Shown here one piece after another: positions 32,970-41,958 of a stretch of 64,000 nt of DNA (position 1 is the first letter of the stretch; each line of letters begins with the position of its first letter). Source of the stretch: Mesoflavibacter sp037029465 (lineage in GTDB: Bacteria; Bacteroidota; Bacteroidia; Flavobacteriales; Flavobacteriaceae). Below the pieces are notes generated by a model. The model searched no databases and was not told where the DNA came from. It was given only the letters and a program-made list of their open reading frames with translations. Location of the stretch: positions 1 through 64,000 of the forward strand of contig NZ_JAYMEM010000028.1 of NCBI RefSeq assembly GCF_037029465.1, given 5' to 3'. The position numbers and the translations under genes were made by a program.

Positions 32970-33526
32970 TAAACCAATTTAGAATTAATAAATCCATCAA
33001 AAACAGGCACAAGCTTTTGGTATAATTCAAAATCTTGAGGTTTTAAATACTCTAAGAAACCAGTTGCAACTTCGTAGATTTCTGCAATAGAGGTCTCAGT
33101 CTCCAGGCGTTTAATAGACGTTGTAATTACTGCAATGGTATTAGCTTCTTTAGTAGTTGGAAAATTACCAGTAGCAATAGGAAAATCGGCTTCATTATAA
33201 GTAGGATAAACAATTGTCTCATTACCATCAGCATCTTTAACCTTTTGACCTTTTAAATACTTATCTGGTATGTCATAAGTAATCGGTCTGTTTTTAATGT
33301 GGTCGTTAAGGATCTCTAACTGATCATACAGATCGGTAATCATCTTTTGGCGAGTTACCATTAAAGACTTTCTTAATTTATCCCATCCATATTTTTCAAT
33401 CCATTTACCAACGGTGTTAGGTCTAACACCAACACGTTCTGCGATTTCTTTTTGAGTAAGCTTTTGAGAGCTATCTGTATAAAGCATTTTAGCAAACGCT
33501 TGAGCGTCTGTTTTCTTTGATCCCAT
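32969..33526 (-). CDS. Terminase small subunit with helix-turn-helix
   Basis: The ATG at 33526 (MGSKKTDAQAFAKMLY) gives 185 residues; an upstream frame to 33544 adds only six residues. The N-terminal ~60 residues hold a helix-turn-helix (TQKEIAERVGVRPNTVGKWI), and the remainder is helical. It recognises DNA for packaging and is the first gene of the reverse-strand block. Confidence 0.82.
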   Translation of the reverse strand: MGSKKTDAQAFAKMLYTDSSQKLTQKEIAERVGVRPNTVGKWIEKYGWDKLRKSLMVTRQKMITDLYDQLEILNDHIKNRPITYDIPDKYLKGQKVKDADGNETIVYPTYNEADFPIATGNFPTTKEANTIAVITTSIKRLETETSIAEIYEVATGFLEYLKPQDFELYQKLVPVFDGFINSKLV

Positions 33527-33706
33527 CTTTAATATTTTATACAAAACTCTGTAAAATACTATCTGAAAGAAAAATTCAGAAAACTAACTAAACACTTGCT
33601 TAAACTAAGTTTGCACATCTGATTAAGGACTTTACAGATTTTTGTACAGTACTTTTTATTCTTAAATCTTTGTGGTCTGAATTAGTTAACAAAAACTCTG
33701 GATTAA
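33527..33706. promoter_or_regulatory. Divergent late control region
   Basis: These 180 bp separate the reverse packaging operon from the forward head-tail operon, so promoters in both directions must lie here. A TAAGTTTG box (33606-33613) matches the forward -7 element but has no clear -33 partner. That would fit activator-dependent late promoters. The words CTGTAAAATACT and ACTTTACAG are repeated in inverted form. Confidence 0.45.
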
Positions 33707-34675
33707 ATGCCAAAACCAAAACCATTTGTATTTAATGACGAGTCTGTAGCAAATAGTTACGGCTTCATCATCCCTACATCAGGCATAAGCCTTAAACGCT
33801 TTAAACAAAATCCGATAATGCTTGACTCTCATTGGAATAGTACTAAGAGTGTACTAGGAAAGTGGGAAGATGTAAAAGTGGATAACGGACAACTTACAGG
33901 AGTACCTGTTTTTGATAGCGAAGATGAAGACGTAACTAAAATACAGGGTAAGGTTGAAAGAGGCTTTATTAAAAGTTGCTCTATGGGAGTAACCTTTAGA
34001 CGTGAAGACTTAAAAATGGTTGCTGGTAAGTTAGTGCTTGAAAAATGCGAACTATACGAAGTCTCAATAGTAGCTGTACCAAGTAATGCCAATAGCATAA
34101 GACTTTATGCTCCAGACAGCGATACACCATTAAAAGACGAAGAGGTTAAAGACTTGTGTCTATCTATTGAAGGTGTAGATCCAAACATCGAAACACAAAA
34201 CGAAAACAACGATAAAATGAAAATCACATTAACACAAGCAGCTGCTTTAGCATTAGGCTTTGCTGCAACACAACTAGAGCATGACGTAGAAGACGTAAAT
34301 GCTGCAATTGGAAAACTAAGCGCTGAAAAAACAGCTGCTGAGTTAAAACTGGAGATCCTTGAGAATGACAAAAAGGAAGCTGCTAAAAAAGCGATTGAAA
34401 ACAAAGTTGAGCTAGCTATTAAGGCTGGTAAAATACCTGCAGACAAAAAAGAGAAGTTTGTAAGCTTAGGTTTAGCAGACGAGGCTCTTTTAGACGACAC
34501 GTTAGGATCTATTCCTGCTAAGAAGTCATTAGCAGCTCAAATTGAAAATACTGGCGAAGATGCTGGAGAAGTTAAATCTATGGATGACTTCCAAAAGTTA
34601 GATGATGCTCAGCAATTGGCATTTAAAAATGATCAGCCAGAAGCTTACAAAAAATTATTAACTCAAATTAAATAG
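33707..34675 (+). CDS. HK97-type prohead protease fused to scaffold
   Basis: The protein has 322 residues. Residues ~10-140 match the prohead protease fold (LDSHWNSTKSVLGKW with a candidate catalytic His, FIKSCSMGV with a candidate Ser, YEVSIVAVPSN). From ~170 on, the sequence is an Ala/Glu/Lys-rich coiled coil (ITLTQAAALALGFAATQ, DVNAAIGKLSAEKTAAELK) typical of internal scaffolds. An internal ATG at 34219 (MKITLTQAA) could give a free scaffold, as in Mu gpI/gpZ. Confidence 0.83.
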   Translation: MPKPKPFVFNDESVANSYGFIIPTSGISLKRFKQNPIMLDSHWNSTKSVLGKWEDVKVDNGQLTGVPVFDSEDEDVTKIQGKVERGFIKSCSMGVTFRREDLKMVAGKLVLEKCELYEVSIVAVPSNANSIRLYAPDSDTPLKDEEVKDLCLSIEGVDPNIETQNENNDKMKITLTQAAALALGFAATQLEHDVEDVNAAIGKLSAEKTAAELKLEILENDKKEAAKKAIENKVELAIKAGKIPADKKEKFVSLGLADEALLDDTLGSIPAKKSLAAQIENTGEDAGEVKSMDDFQKLDDAQQLAFKNDQPEAYKKLLTQIK

Positions 34676-34677
34676 AG

Positions 34678-35592
34678 ATGCCACAAAATCACCCAGAAAT
34701 TTGGTTAGGTAGAGTTATTGACAACCTTGAAAAAGGTGATGTCGCTACATGGCTAGAAGGTATTGCAGAAATAGCAACAAACGTAACCACTATTAATGAA
34801 GGTACGTTATCAGAAAAACAAATCATCCACGTACCAGTAACGGACTTTGATGTAGATGTATTAATCAATAATACAACTTATCCAATCGAAGTACAACAGT
34901 ATGACGATGATACAATACAAATTACTTTAGATAAGTATCAAACTAAAGTAACGTCTGTGTCAGACGATGATACCATTGGAGCTTCTTACGATAAGATTGA
35001 TACGGTGACAAAGTCACACGTTAAGTCAATCAAATCTAACAAGTTTAACAAATCATTACACGCTTTAGCTCCTGCTGCAGATAGTGTAGCTACTCCTGTA
35101 ATTGAAGCAACAGGTGGCGGTGGAGCAACACCTTTAACAGATCCTTCAGGTCGTCTAAGATTAGTTTATGATGATTTAGTAGAAGCTAAAAGACGTTGTA
35201 AAGGTAAAGGCTGGAGAGCAGTTTTAACTCAAGATCACTGGAACGATTTATTATTAGATCGTAAAAACTTCGGAGATCAGTTGGTAAACTATAAAGAAGG
35301 TATGCCTTCTCCTAAAATTGCAGGTTTTGAACTGCATAAGTTTGATGATGGTACACATCCTGTATTTGATACAAACGGAGACAAAAAAGCTTTTGGTGCC
35401 ATTCCTGTAGCAACAGACAAAGAAGCGTCTGTATTGTTTAGAGTAGATAGTGTTGCTAAGAAAACAGGTATTACAAAACAATACTTTATAGCATCAGCTC
35501 AAAACCCAAGAACTCAAGCTAACGAGCTTAACTACCGTCACTACTTTGTGGCTACACCATACCAAGCAAAAGGTATCGGAGCTATCATATAA
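34678..35592 (+). CDS. Major capsid protein
   Basis: The protein has 304 residues and is encoded 2 bp after the protease/scaffold gene. It has the Mu-type major head features: an N-terminal helical arm (IWLGRVIDNLEKGDVATWL), then ITLDKYQTKVTSVSDDD and a C-terminal half with SAQNPRTQANELNYRHYFV. It would form the icosahedral shell. Confidence 0.83.
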   Translation: MPQNHPEIWLGRVIDNLEKGDVATWLEGIAEIATNVTTINEGTLSEKQIIHVPVTDFDVDVLINNTTYPIEVQQYDDDTIQITLDKYQTKVTSVSDDDTIGASYDKIDTVTKSHVKSIKSNKFNKSLHALAPAADSVATPVIEATGGGGATPLTDPSGRLRLVYDDLVEAKRRCKGKGWRAVLTQDHWNDLLLDRKNFGDQLVNYKEGMPSPKIAGFELHKFDDGTHPVFDTNGDKKAFGAIPVATDKEASVLFRVDSVAKKTGITKQYFIASAQNPRTQANELNYRHYFVATPYQAKGIGAII

Positions 35593-35600
35593 TATTAATT

Positions 35601-35626
35601 AGGCTTCCTGGTAAAACAGGAAGCCT
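35601..35626 (+). terminator. Hairpin after the capsid gene
   Basis: AGGCTTCCTG and CAGGAAGCCT pair perfectly across GTAAAA. No T run follows, so it may act as an mRNA 3' stabiliser or partial terminator that keeps capsid mRNA abundant. Confidence 0.5.
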
Positions 35627-35640
35627 ATAATTAACAGCTA

Positions 35641-35928
35641 GTGGCAGGTATTGAAAACTACTTAGGTGAAATAGTCACTGGTTTAGTGACATCCACCGCA
35701 GGATTAGGCGCTTGGTTACACGAGCGTAAACAAAGAAAATTACAAGGACAACAAACGGTAGTAGATCTATATCAAGAAGTTTTAACCGATTTAAAAAATC
35801 GTTACGATGAGAAATTTAAAGATATAGAGTCAGAGCTGGAGTCTGTTAAGAAAAATCTAGACTTATGGAAAGGTAAGTATAGATCACTAAAAAAAGAATT
35901 TGAAGAGTATAAAGAAAAACATCCGTAA
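35641..35928 (+). CDS. Membrane-anchored coiled-coil protein, lysis-region
   Basis: The start is GTG at 35641 (MAGIENYLGEIVTGLV), giving 95 residues: a short N-terminal hydrophobic segment and then a long charged coiled coil. It directly abuts the peptidase gene. A holin- or spanin-like lysis function is suggested by topology and position only. Confidence 0.55.
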   Translation: MAGIENYLGEIVTGLVTSTAGLGAWLHERKQRKLQGQQTVVDLYQEVLTDLKNRYDEKFKDIESELESVKKNLDLWKGKYRSLKKEFEEYKEKHP

Positions 35929-36285
35929 ATGGGATTAAGTCAACATCAAAGAGAATTTACATTAAACGTTTCTAAGCTTATACAGTTTGCTTTTAGTAAA
36001 GGTATAGAGTTAACGTTTGGCGAAGCTTACCGCACTAGAGAGCAGCAGCTTTTGTATGTGCAGTCTGGTAAATCTAAAACGATGAATAGTAATCATCTTA
36101 GGCGATTAGCTGTTGACTTCAATTTCTTTAAAAACGGAAACCTTACTTACAAATTTGAAGACATTAAAGAGATAGGAGATTATTGGGAAAGCTTACATCC
36201 TAAAAATCGTTGGGGCGGAGATTGGAATAAAAACGACATCAAAGACGGTTTTATAGACACACCTCATTTTGAGATGAATATTTAA
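35929..36285 (+). CDS. M15-family peptidase, phage endolysin
   Basis: The protein has 118 residues with the M15 zinc-peptidase motifs SNHLRRLAVDFNF (S-x-H-x6-D) and C-terminal HFEM (second His), plus the GEAYRT motif of the L-Ala-D-Glu/D-Ala carboxypeptidase group. It would cleave peptidoglycan peptides to lyse the cell. It lacks a signal peptide, so it depends on a holin-type partner. Confidence 0.87.
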   Translation: MGLSQHQREFTLNVSKLIQFAFSKGIELTFGEAYRTREQQLLYVQSGKSKTMNSNHLRRLAVDFNFFKNGNLTYKFEDIKEIGDYWESLHPKNRWGGDWNKNDIKDGFIDTPHFEMNI

Positions 36286-36310
36286 AACCTATTTAAGACA
36301 CATTTAAAAA

Positions 36311-36718
36311 ATGAAAAACGTAGCAGAAAATTTAGCCATTACCATAATAGCATTAATTGTAGGTGTATTTATTGGCTTTACAATTTCTATAAAAACCACA
36401 GAGCGTATTGTAGCTTCTCAAGAAGAAACCATAAGAGAAGCCATACGTAAAGAAACTACTGCTATCAATAACACTGTAAATAATCAATTTGATAAGATCA
36501 AGTCTAAAAAAGCAGATCCTGTCAATATCATTATAAAACCTGAAAGCAACAGCGCTATTCAGACTAATAACTCTAACCAGGACTCTACAGATCAAGTACA
36601 ACCAGATACTGAAGATACTGAAGAAAAAGGGGGCTTTTTTAGCAGGTTGTTTTCTGGTGATCCAGAACGCAAAGCCAAAAGAAAAGCACGTAGGGAGCAA
36701 CGCAATAACAACAATTAA
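36311..36718 (+). CDS. Membrane protein, possible inner spanin or lysis accessory
   Basis: The protein has 135 residues with one N-terminal transmembrane helix (LAITIIALIVGVFIGFTI). A coiled-coil stretch and an Asn/Gln/Asp-rich linker follow, and it ends in a strongly basic tail (DPERKAKRKARREQRN). It follows the endolysin, as inner spanins do, but the topology alone cannot prove this. Confidence 0.55.
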   Translation: MKNVAENLAITIIALIVGVFIGFTISIKTTERIVASQEETIREAIRKETTAINNTVNNQFDKIKSKKADPVNIIIKPESNSAIQTNNSNQDSTDQVQPDTEDTEEKGGFFSRLFSGDPERKAKRKARREQRNNNN

Positions 36719-36728
36719 CATAGATATT

Positions 36729-37127
36729 ATGAAACCAGAAAAAGTATTTAAAGCAAATCCATCCTTAAAAGCATACTTCGAGACTAGCGATGGTACAAAG
36801 TTTTTCACAGAAAACAATGCTAAAAACCATGCGAAGTCTTTAGAAAATAAGGCAGTTAAAAAAGTAGAACGTGGTGCTGTAGTTTCTAGCGATAACAAGC
36901 AAAAAAGCAATACTGCAGATAAAAGCAGTAAAAAAGCAAGTACTGAAGAGCGTATAGCAGCAATTAATGCTTTAGATACAGTTGAAGCTGTAACCGAAGC
37001 TTTAAAAGGAGAAACTGCTAAAACAGTAAAAGCTGCAGGAGCAGAAAAAATCAAAGCACTAGAAGCAAGTGCAGCAGGATCTACAGATGATGGATCTACA
37101 AGCGAAGACGTTAACGATAACAAGTAA
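36729..37127 (+). CDS. Small head-tail region protein with low-complexity tail
   Basis: ATG 36729 (MKPEKVFKANPSLKAYFET) gives 132 residues and avoids the overlap that an earlier frame from 36657 would cause. Residues ~1-40 form a compact domain (FFTENNAKNHAKSL). The rest is Lys/Ala/Ser/Glu-rich. It lies just before the sheath gene. Unknown role, possibly head-tail joining. Confidence 0.55.
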   Translation: MKPEKVFKANPSLKAYFETSDGTKFFTENNAKNHAKSLENKAVKKVERGAVVSSDNKQKSNTADKSSKKASTEERIAAINALDTVEAVTEALKGETAKTVKAAGAEKIKALEASAAGSTDDGSTSEDVNDNK

Positions 37128-37130
37128 GAT

Positions 37131-38348
37131 ATGTTACCAGGATTAAATATAAAATTTACAAACGGCAACATTGGTAATGTAGTCTCTACTGAAGATGGTG
37201 TTTTAGGCTTAATTGCCAGCGCTGTTGCAGTAGCAGATACCTTTGAGCTTGACAAAGCCTATGAGGTAAAAAGCATGCAAGATGTTGCAGCTTTAGGCAT
37301 TACTCCAGATGTAAACAACTACCACCTGTATAAAGCTTTAGAAGAGTTTTATGCTGAAGCAGGAAGCGGTACAAAGTTGTGGCTTATGGGAGTTGCTAAA
37401 ACAACTACAGTTACCAGTTGGTTTACTGTAAATGTTGGTACAGGTAAAGCACCAGTACACACAATGTTAGATAAAGCAAAAGGAGAAATCTCTGGCGTGT
37501 TTACATGTTATGATCCTTCTGAAGCCATAACAGTAGAAAACGGTATGGATGCAGATGTACCTTTAGCAATTGCTGCAGCACAAAAATTAGCAGAAGACTA
37601 TACCAAAGATAACTATGCGCCTTTCTATGTCATCTTAGAAGCTTATGGTTATACAGGTGTAGCATCAGACTTGCCTGCTCTAACAGAGAGAACAGACAAT
37701 CGTGTTGCTGTTTTTGTTGGAGAAACAAAAGAACGCACAGGAGACGTGTCTCATAACGGAGCAGCTTCTCAAGTGTTGGCAGGTCGATTAAGCACATTGC
37801 AAGTACAAGAAAACGCAGGAAAAGTAAAGCGTGGATCTTTAGAGACTTTAACTGCATTTATTGTAGATGATGCTGTAGAAGATGTAGATGTAGAAGCTTT
37901 ACATGATAAAGGCTACATCACTTTTAGGACACATGCACGTAAAGCAGGATACTACTTTACAGATGATCCATTAGCAACAGATCCTGAAGAGGATTATAAT
38001 GGTATTGCTAGACGTAGAGTAATTGATAAAGCTTACCGATTAGCTCATAACGTAGCAAGTGAGGAGATTTTGGAAGATTTCACTTTAACCAATCAAGGTG
38101 CAATAGATCCGTTTTACGCAGCAAGTGTAGAAGGAAATATTGAGCGTGAAATTGCTACAAAAATGACGGCTAACGGAGAGCTTAGTGCAAGTCCTACCGA
38201 TAAAGACGATTTAGGCGTAAAAGCAAAGTTTGATGCTGAAGCTAACGTCTCAACTACAAACAAAATAAACCTAACGCTACAAGTACGACCAAAAGGCTAT
38301 GCACGCTTCTTTGAGATTGCTTTAGGCTATGGTGTAACCTTAAATTAA
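37131..38348 (+). CDS. Contractile tail sheath protein (DUF2586-type)
   Basis: The protein has 405 residues. It opens MLPGLNIKFTNGNIGNVV and has the DUF2586 sheath pattern with a central domain (FVGETKERTGDVSHNGAASQ) and a C-terminal AEANVSTTNKINLTLQVRP strand region used in sheath-sheath contacts. Its presence with a tube gene shows the phage is a myovirus. Confidence 0.83.
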   Translation: MLPGLNIKFTNGNIGNVVSTEDGVLGLIASAVAVADTFELDKAYEVKSMQDVAALGITPDVNNYHLYKALEEFYAEAGSGTKLWLMGVAKTTTVTSWFTVNVGTGKAPVHTMLDKAKGEISGVFTCYDPSEAITVENGMDADVPLAIAAAQKLAEDYTKDNYAPFYVILEAYGYTGVASDLPALTERTDNRVAVFVGETKERTGDVSHNGAASQVLAGRLSTLQVQENAGKVKRGSLETLTAFIVDDAVEDVDVEALHDKGYITFRTHARKAGYYFTDDPLATDPEEDYNGIARRRVIDKAYRLAHNVASEEILEDFTLTNQGAIDPFYAASVEGNIEREIATKMTANGELSASPTDKDDLGVKAKFDAEANVSTTNKINLTLQVRPKGYARFFEIALGYGVTLN

Positions 38349-38357
38349 TAAGTAAAC

Positions 38358-38771
38358 ATGGCATTTAATAGTAGAGAATACGAATGGGCTGATGTAACTG
38401 TAATTGCAGCAGGTAGAGATATTACTGGAATTAGAGCTATTAAGATCAATCGTAAAGCCGAACGTGAAGCTTTACACGCTAAAGGTAGAAATCCTCACAG
38501 TATCCAAACAGGAAACAAAACCTATGAAGGATCTATTACAGTATTGCAAAGTGAGTTAATCGCTTTAGATGATGCTGCAGGTGGAGATGCATTAGATCTA
38601 GCATTTGATGTATTAGTAGGATTTGGAAATCCAAGTCTTGGAGATGCGATTACAAGAAAAAGAGCTGTAGGTGTAAGAATAAACGAAATAGACGAAAGCT
38701 TAAAACAAGGCGATAAGTTTATGGAGATAGAGTTACCATTTATCTGCTTAAACTGGCAAAACGTAGACTAA
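38358..38771 (+). CDS. Tail tube protein
   Basis: The protein has 137 residues, the usual length for short-tube myovirus tubes. It has the motif GRNPHSIQTGNKTYEGSITV and the C-terminal strand MEIELPFICLNW. It lies directly after the sheath gene. Confidence 0.82.
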   Translation: MAFNSREYEWADVTVIAAGRDITGIRAIKINRKAEREALHAKGRNPHSIQTGNKTYEGSITVLQSELIALDDAAGGDALDLAFDVLVGFGNPSLGDAITRKRAVGVRINEIDESLKQGDKFMEIELPFICLNWQNVD

Positions 38772-38777
38772 TATATT

Positions 38778-39095
38778 ATGGGAGCAAACAAAAACATACC
38801 ATTAGATCAGGTAACACCTGATATGATTGAAGCCTGGAAAGCTAAATACGAAAAGGTTTGGAAATTAAAAGTAGCTGAGAAAGAAGCTATTGTCAGAAAT
38901 CCAGAGCGTAGTGAAATCAGTTATGCTAGTAAAGTTGGATCAAACGATGCAATGAAGTATAACGAGTATATGCTTAAAACCTGTTGGTTAGCTGGAGACG
39001 AAGATATCCTAAACAAAGACTCTTATTTTATTGGAGCATGCGCTCAACTTGAAAAGTTAATTGAAATAAAAGAGTCGAGCCTGGAGGAGCTTTAA
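38778..39095 (+). CDS. Tail assembly chaperone, short form
   Basis: The protein has 105 residues, is small and helical, and sits between tube and tape-measure genes, the conserved place of the tail chaperone pair (lambda G/GT, Mu gp41/gp42). It ends SSLEEL at TAA 39093-39095. A second frame continues past this stop without any start codon, indicating a frameshifted long form. Confidence 0.7.
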   Translation: MGANKNIPLDQVTPDMIEAWKAKYEKVWKLKVAEKEAIVRNPERSEISYASKVGSNDAMKYNEYMLKTCWLAGDEDILNKDSYFIGACAQLEKLIEIKESSLEEL

Positions 39096-39259
39096 AGGCT
39101 GCTGAAGTAAGCCCAACAGATCACATCCGAATTAGTAACGCACAACTGCGTTACTATTTCAGGATTGATGATCCAGACAGCCTAAGCGATAAAGAATGGG
39201 CTGAGAAAGTTAAAGAACTACAATACATAAGGAAACTAGAAAATCCTGAAGAGCAATAG
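39065..39259 (+). CDS. Frameshift (-1) extension of the tail assembly chaperone
   Basis: The -1 frame relative to 38778 is open from 39065 (stop TGA at 39062-39064) to TAG at 39257-39259. It encodes a sensible peptide (NAQLRYYFRIDDPDSLSD, KEWAEKVKELQYIRKLENPE). It has no ATG, GTG or TTG before its main body, so expression must come by frameshifting within 39065-39095. A candidate slip site is AAAA at 39068-39071 (0-frame ATA AAA GAG). The joined product would be about 160 residues. Confidence 0.68.
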   Translation, partial: NKRVEPGGALKAAEVSPTDHIRISNAQLRYYFRIDDPDSLSDKEWAEKVKELQYIRKLENPEEQ

Positions 39260-39270
39260 CTCTACTCTCT

Positions 39271-41286
39271 ATGGATAATACTTTAAACTACATATTACAA
39301 TTTTCATCTAACGCAGATAAGGTGTCAGCTTCAGTTAATAAGCTTGATAACAACTTAAAGAGCGTAGATGGTCGTGTAAAAGGACTTAGCAAGAATTTTT
39401 CCAGCGCTATGGATAAAATCAACTCTAAGTTAAGTAGTATCCAATTAACCTCATTTATTCAAAACATACAATTTGCAGCACAAGGATTAGACTCAATGAG
39501 TAATCCTGGTATAAAGCTAAATGCTTCTTTATCCGACCTAGAAGCTATTACAGGTGTTGCAGGTGACAAGCTTAAACAAATAGAAGGTTATGCTAGACAA
39601 AACGCTAAGGTTTTTGGTGGCGAAGCTGCTCAAGGTGTAGAGTCATACAAGCTAATCCTTTCACAACTTAATCCTGAAATTGCAAAAGTACCTGAAGCTC
39701 TTAATGAAATGGGTAAAAATGTCTCTGTAACCAGTAAACTTATGGGCGGAGATACAGCAGCAGCTACTGAAGTATTGACCACAGCAATGAATCAATACCA
39801 GGTATCTACTGAAGATCCAATTAAAGCTAGTAAAGAAATGGCAGACATGATGAATATTATGGCTGCAGGTGCAAAAGAAGGAAGTGCAGAATTGCCACAG
39901 ATTAAAGCTGCTTTAGAGCAGTCTGGTATGGCAGCAAAAACAGCAGGTGTACAATTTAATGAAGCTAATGGATATATTCAGGTATTAGATAAGGCAGGAA
40001 AAAAAGGTAGCGAAGGTGGCGTGGCTTTACGTAACGTTATGGCTACATTATCTCAAGGTCGATTTTTACCAAAAGATGTCCGTACCGAATTACAATCTGC
40101 AGGTATAGACATTAACCTGTTAACCGATAAAAGCTTAACGTTATCAGAGCGCTTAAAACCTTTAAGAGCTATTATGAATGATCAGGCATTAGTCACTAAA
40201 ATGTTTGGTAAAGAAAATAGCAACGCAGCAATTGCCATGATTAATGGTATTGATGAAGCTGAACGATTAACTGCAGCAATAACTGGTACCAATACAGCTT
40301 ATGATCAAGCAGCAATAGTTATGGAGTCTCAAGCAGAGAAAAATGCGAGGCTTAAAGCTAGAGTTGATGATCTTAAAATAAGTTTATTCAATGCAACTGG
40401 TGGCGCTTTAGGATATGCAAAAGTATTAGGAGACATCGCATTTGATGTGTCTAACCTCATCCCAATATTTAGCGGATTTGCTAAGATGATCGGCTTTGTT
40501 ACTAGCGCTCAAAAAATGCAAGCGTTGTGGACTGGAATTGTAACAGCAGCTACTTCATTATGGACTGGTGTGCAATGGGCATTAAATGCTGCAATGACAC
40601 CAATATTTATAATTCCTGCAATAATTATAGCGGTTGGTGCTGCTATTGCTTGGGTAATTTCTAAAACTGAAGGTTGGGGTACTGCTTGGAAGTACACCGT
40701 TGAAGGTGCAAAACTCTTATTTCAAACTTTTGTAGAGGCAACAAAATTACATTTTAGCTTAGTGGTTAACGGTATTATGATTGGTATTAACAAGATTAAA
40801 AAAGGTTGGTACGAGTTTAAAAATGCTGTTGGTATGGGAGACGAAAATGCCAACAATGATATGATTGCTAAGATTAATGCAGATACTGAAGCAAGAAAAA
40901 AAGCAATCATAGACCAAGCTAAAAAAGTAAAAGAAACTGCTCTAGCAAGTGCTAACGCATTTAAAAATGCAGCAGGATCTATTACATGGAAAAAAGATAC
41001 TGAAGAAAGCAGTACTGGTATTACTGCACCAAAAATACCAGGAACAACATCAAACAATTTAACACCAGGTAATAATGGCGGATCTAATGGCGAGCTTGAA
41101 AAAACAAACAAAGCTATTGCTACAGGTGGAACTAAAAACACAAGCATACACATCACTTTACAAAGCTTAATAGAACAATTAACTATTAAAGGCAATGACT
41201 TTGATGATAGTGCTAAACAGATAGAAACAAAAACTAGCGATGCTCTTTTAAGAACATTAGCATTAGCAACAACAGCAGGATCATAA
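39271..41286 (+). CDS. Tail tape measure protein
   Basis: The protein has 671 residues. The N-terminal ~340 residues match the phage tail tape measure domain (FGGEAAQGVESYKL, VTSKLMGGDTAAATEVLTTA, GGVALRNVMATLSQGR). A hydrophobic central region follows (WALNAAMTPIFIIPAIIIAV), then a Gly/Asn/Thr linker. Its length sets tail length; 671 residues implies a tail near 100 nm by the usual rule. It overlaps the next gene. Confidence 0.87.
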   Translation: MDNTLNYILQFSSNADKVSASVNKLDNNLKSVDGRVKGLSKNFSSAMDKINSKLSSIQLTSFIQNIQFAAQGLDSMSNPGIKLNASLSDLEAITGVAGDKLKQIEGYARQNAKVFGGEAAQGVESYKLILSQLNPEIAKVPEALNEMGKNVSVTSKLMGGDTAAATEVLTTAMNQYQVSTEDPIKASKEMADMMNIMAAGAKEGSAELPQIKAALEQSGMAAKTAGVQFNEANGYIQVLDKAGKKGSEGGVALRNVMATLSQGRFLPKDVRTELQSAGIDINLLTDKSLTLSERLKPLRAIMNDQALVTKMFGKENSNAAIAMINGIDEAERLTAAITGTNTAYDQAAIVMESQAEKNARLKARVDDLKISLFNATGGALGYAKVLGDIAFDVSNLIPIFSGFAKMIGFVTSAQKMQALWTGIVTAATSLWTGVQWALNAAMTPIFIIPAIIIAVGAAIAWVISKTEGWGTAWKYTVEGAKLLFQTFVEATKLHFSLVVNGIMIGINKIKKGWYEFKNAVGMGDENANNDMIAKINADTEARKKAIIDQAKKVKETALASANAFKNAAGSITWKKDTEESSTGITAPKIPGTTSNNLTPGNNGGSNGELEKTNKAIATGGTKNTSIHITLQSLIEQLTIKGNDFDDSAKQIETKTSDALLRTLALATTAGS

Positions 41287-41942
41287 TGGTATTTGATCGT
41301 ACAGGCATATTATTTAGCAGCTTAGTAGGTAGCAAGGTTACTGAAAGCATACCCCGTTTTAACGCAGTTCAAAACGAGTTAATGAAGCGTGTGTTGCCAC
41401 CAATTCCTTTTTTACCAAAAACTAATGCAGATAAAATAGCAACGGTTACTGGAGACTATAACGGAAGTGTACATCAAGCAGATGCACCACTACCTGAAGA
41501 CAGACAGTTTTTTCCGTTCTCATTTGTTGCTGAAGATGGTACCAGGTATTTATTACCATATGAGCCAATGGTTAACATTACAGGTAAAAATACAATTGTA
41601 AGACGTAATGTAGCCAAAGCGCAAAACATGATAGGATCCATTAAGGAGCGATGGAATCAAGCTGATTATGAAATAACCATTACTGGTGTATTGATAGGAT
41701 CAATATTAACTGGTAGTGTAGATGAATGTTTCCCTAGAGAGGACTTTGAACGGCTAAGAGACCAAATGACTGCTCCCAGGTCTCTTACCGTTTATTGTGA
41801 GCCATTACAGCTGTTAGGGATTAATCAAATAGTAATAGAAGACTTTAGTTTTCCTTTTACAAAAGGCGAAAACGTACAGGCTTATGAGATTAAAGCTTAT
41901 AGTGACTTTGCCTACAATTTATTATTAGATATCAATGATTAA
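41286..41942 (+). CDS. DUF6046-like tail/baseplate protein
   Basis: The protein has 218 residues. The sequence (PYEPMVNITGKNTIVRRNVA, GSIKERWNQADYEITITGVL, REDFERLRDQMTAPRSL) fits the DUF6046 family of Bacteroidota phages. Position between tape measure and hub parallels the DNA circularisation/baseplate initiator gene of Mu. Its stop overlaps the region of the next start. Confidence 0.7.
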   Translation: MVFDRTGILFSSLVGSKVTESIPRFNAVQNELMKRVLPPIPFLPKTNADKIATVTGDYNGSVHQADAPLPEDRQFFPFSFVAEDGTRYLLPYEPMVNITGKNTIVRRNVAKAQNMIGSIKERWNQADYEITITGVLIGSILTGSVDECFPREDFERLRDQMTAPRSLTVYCEPLQLLGINQIVIEDFSFPFTKGENVQAYEIKAYSDFAYNLLLDIND

Positions 41943-41958
41943 AAATATAGAAAATAAC

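Noticed and set aside
34105..34500. 131-codon reverse frame inside the prohead protease/scaffold gene
   Set aside because: It is a shadow of the Ala/Glu/Lys-rich scaffold coding sequence, rich in Ser/Ala/Phe with no start signal.
36353..37255. 300-codon reverse-strand frame across the lysis and sheath region
   Set aside because: It is antisense to three well-spaced forward genes with recognisable products. The peptide is hydrophobic low complexity produced by Lys/Ala-rich sense codons.
40722..41195. 157-codon reverse frame inside the tape measure gene
   Set aside because: Antisense shadow of the C-terminal part of the tape measure protein.
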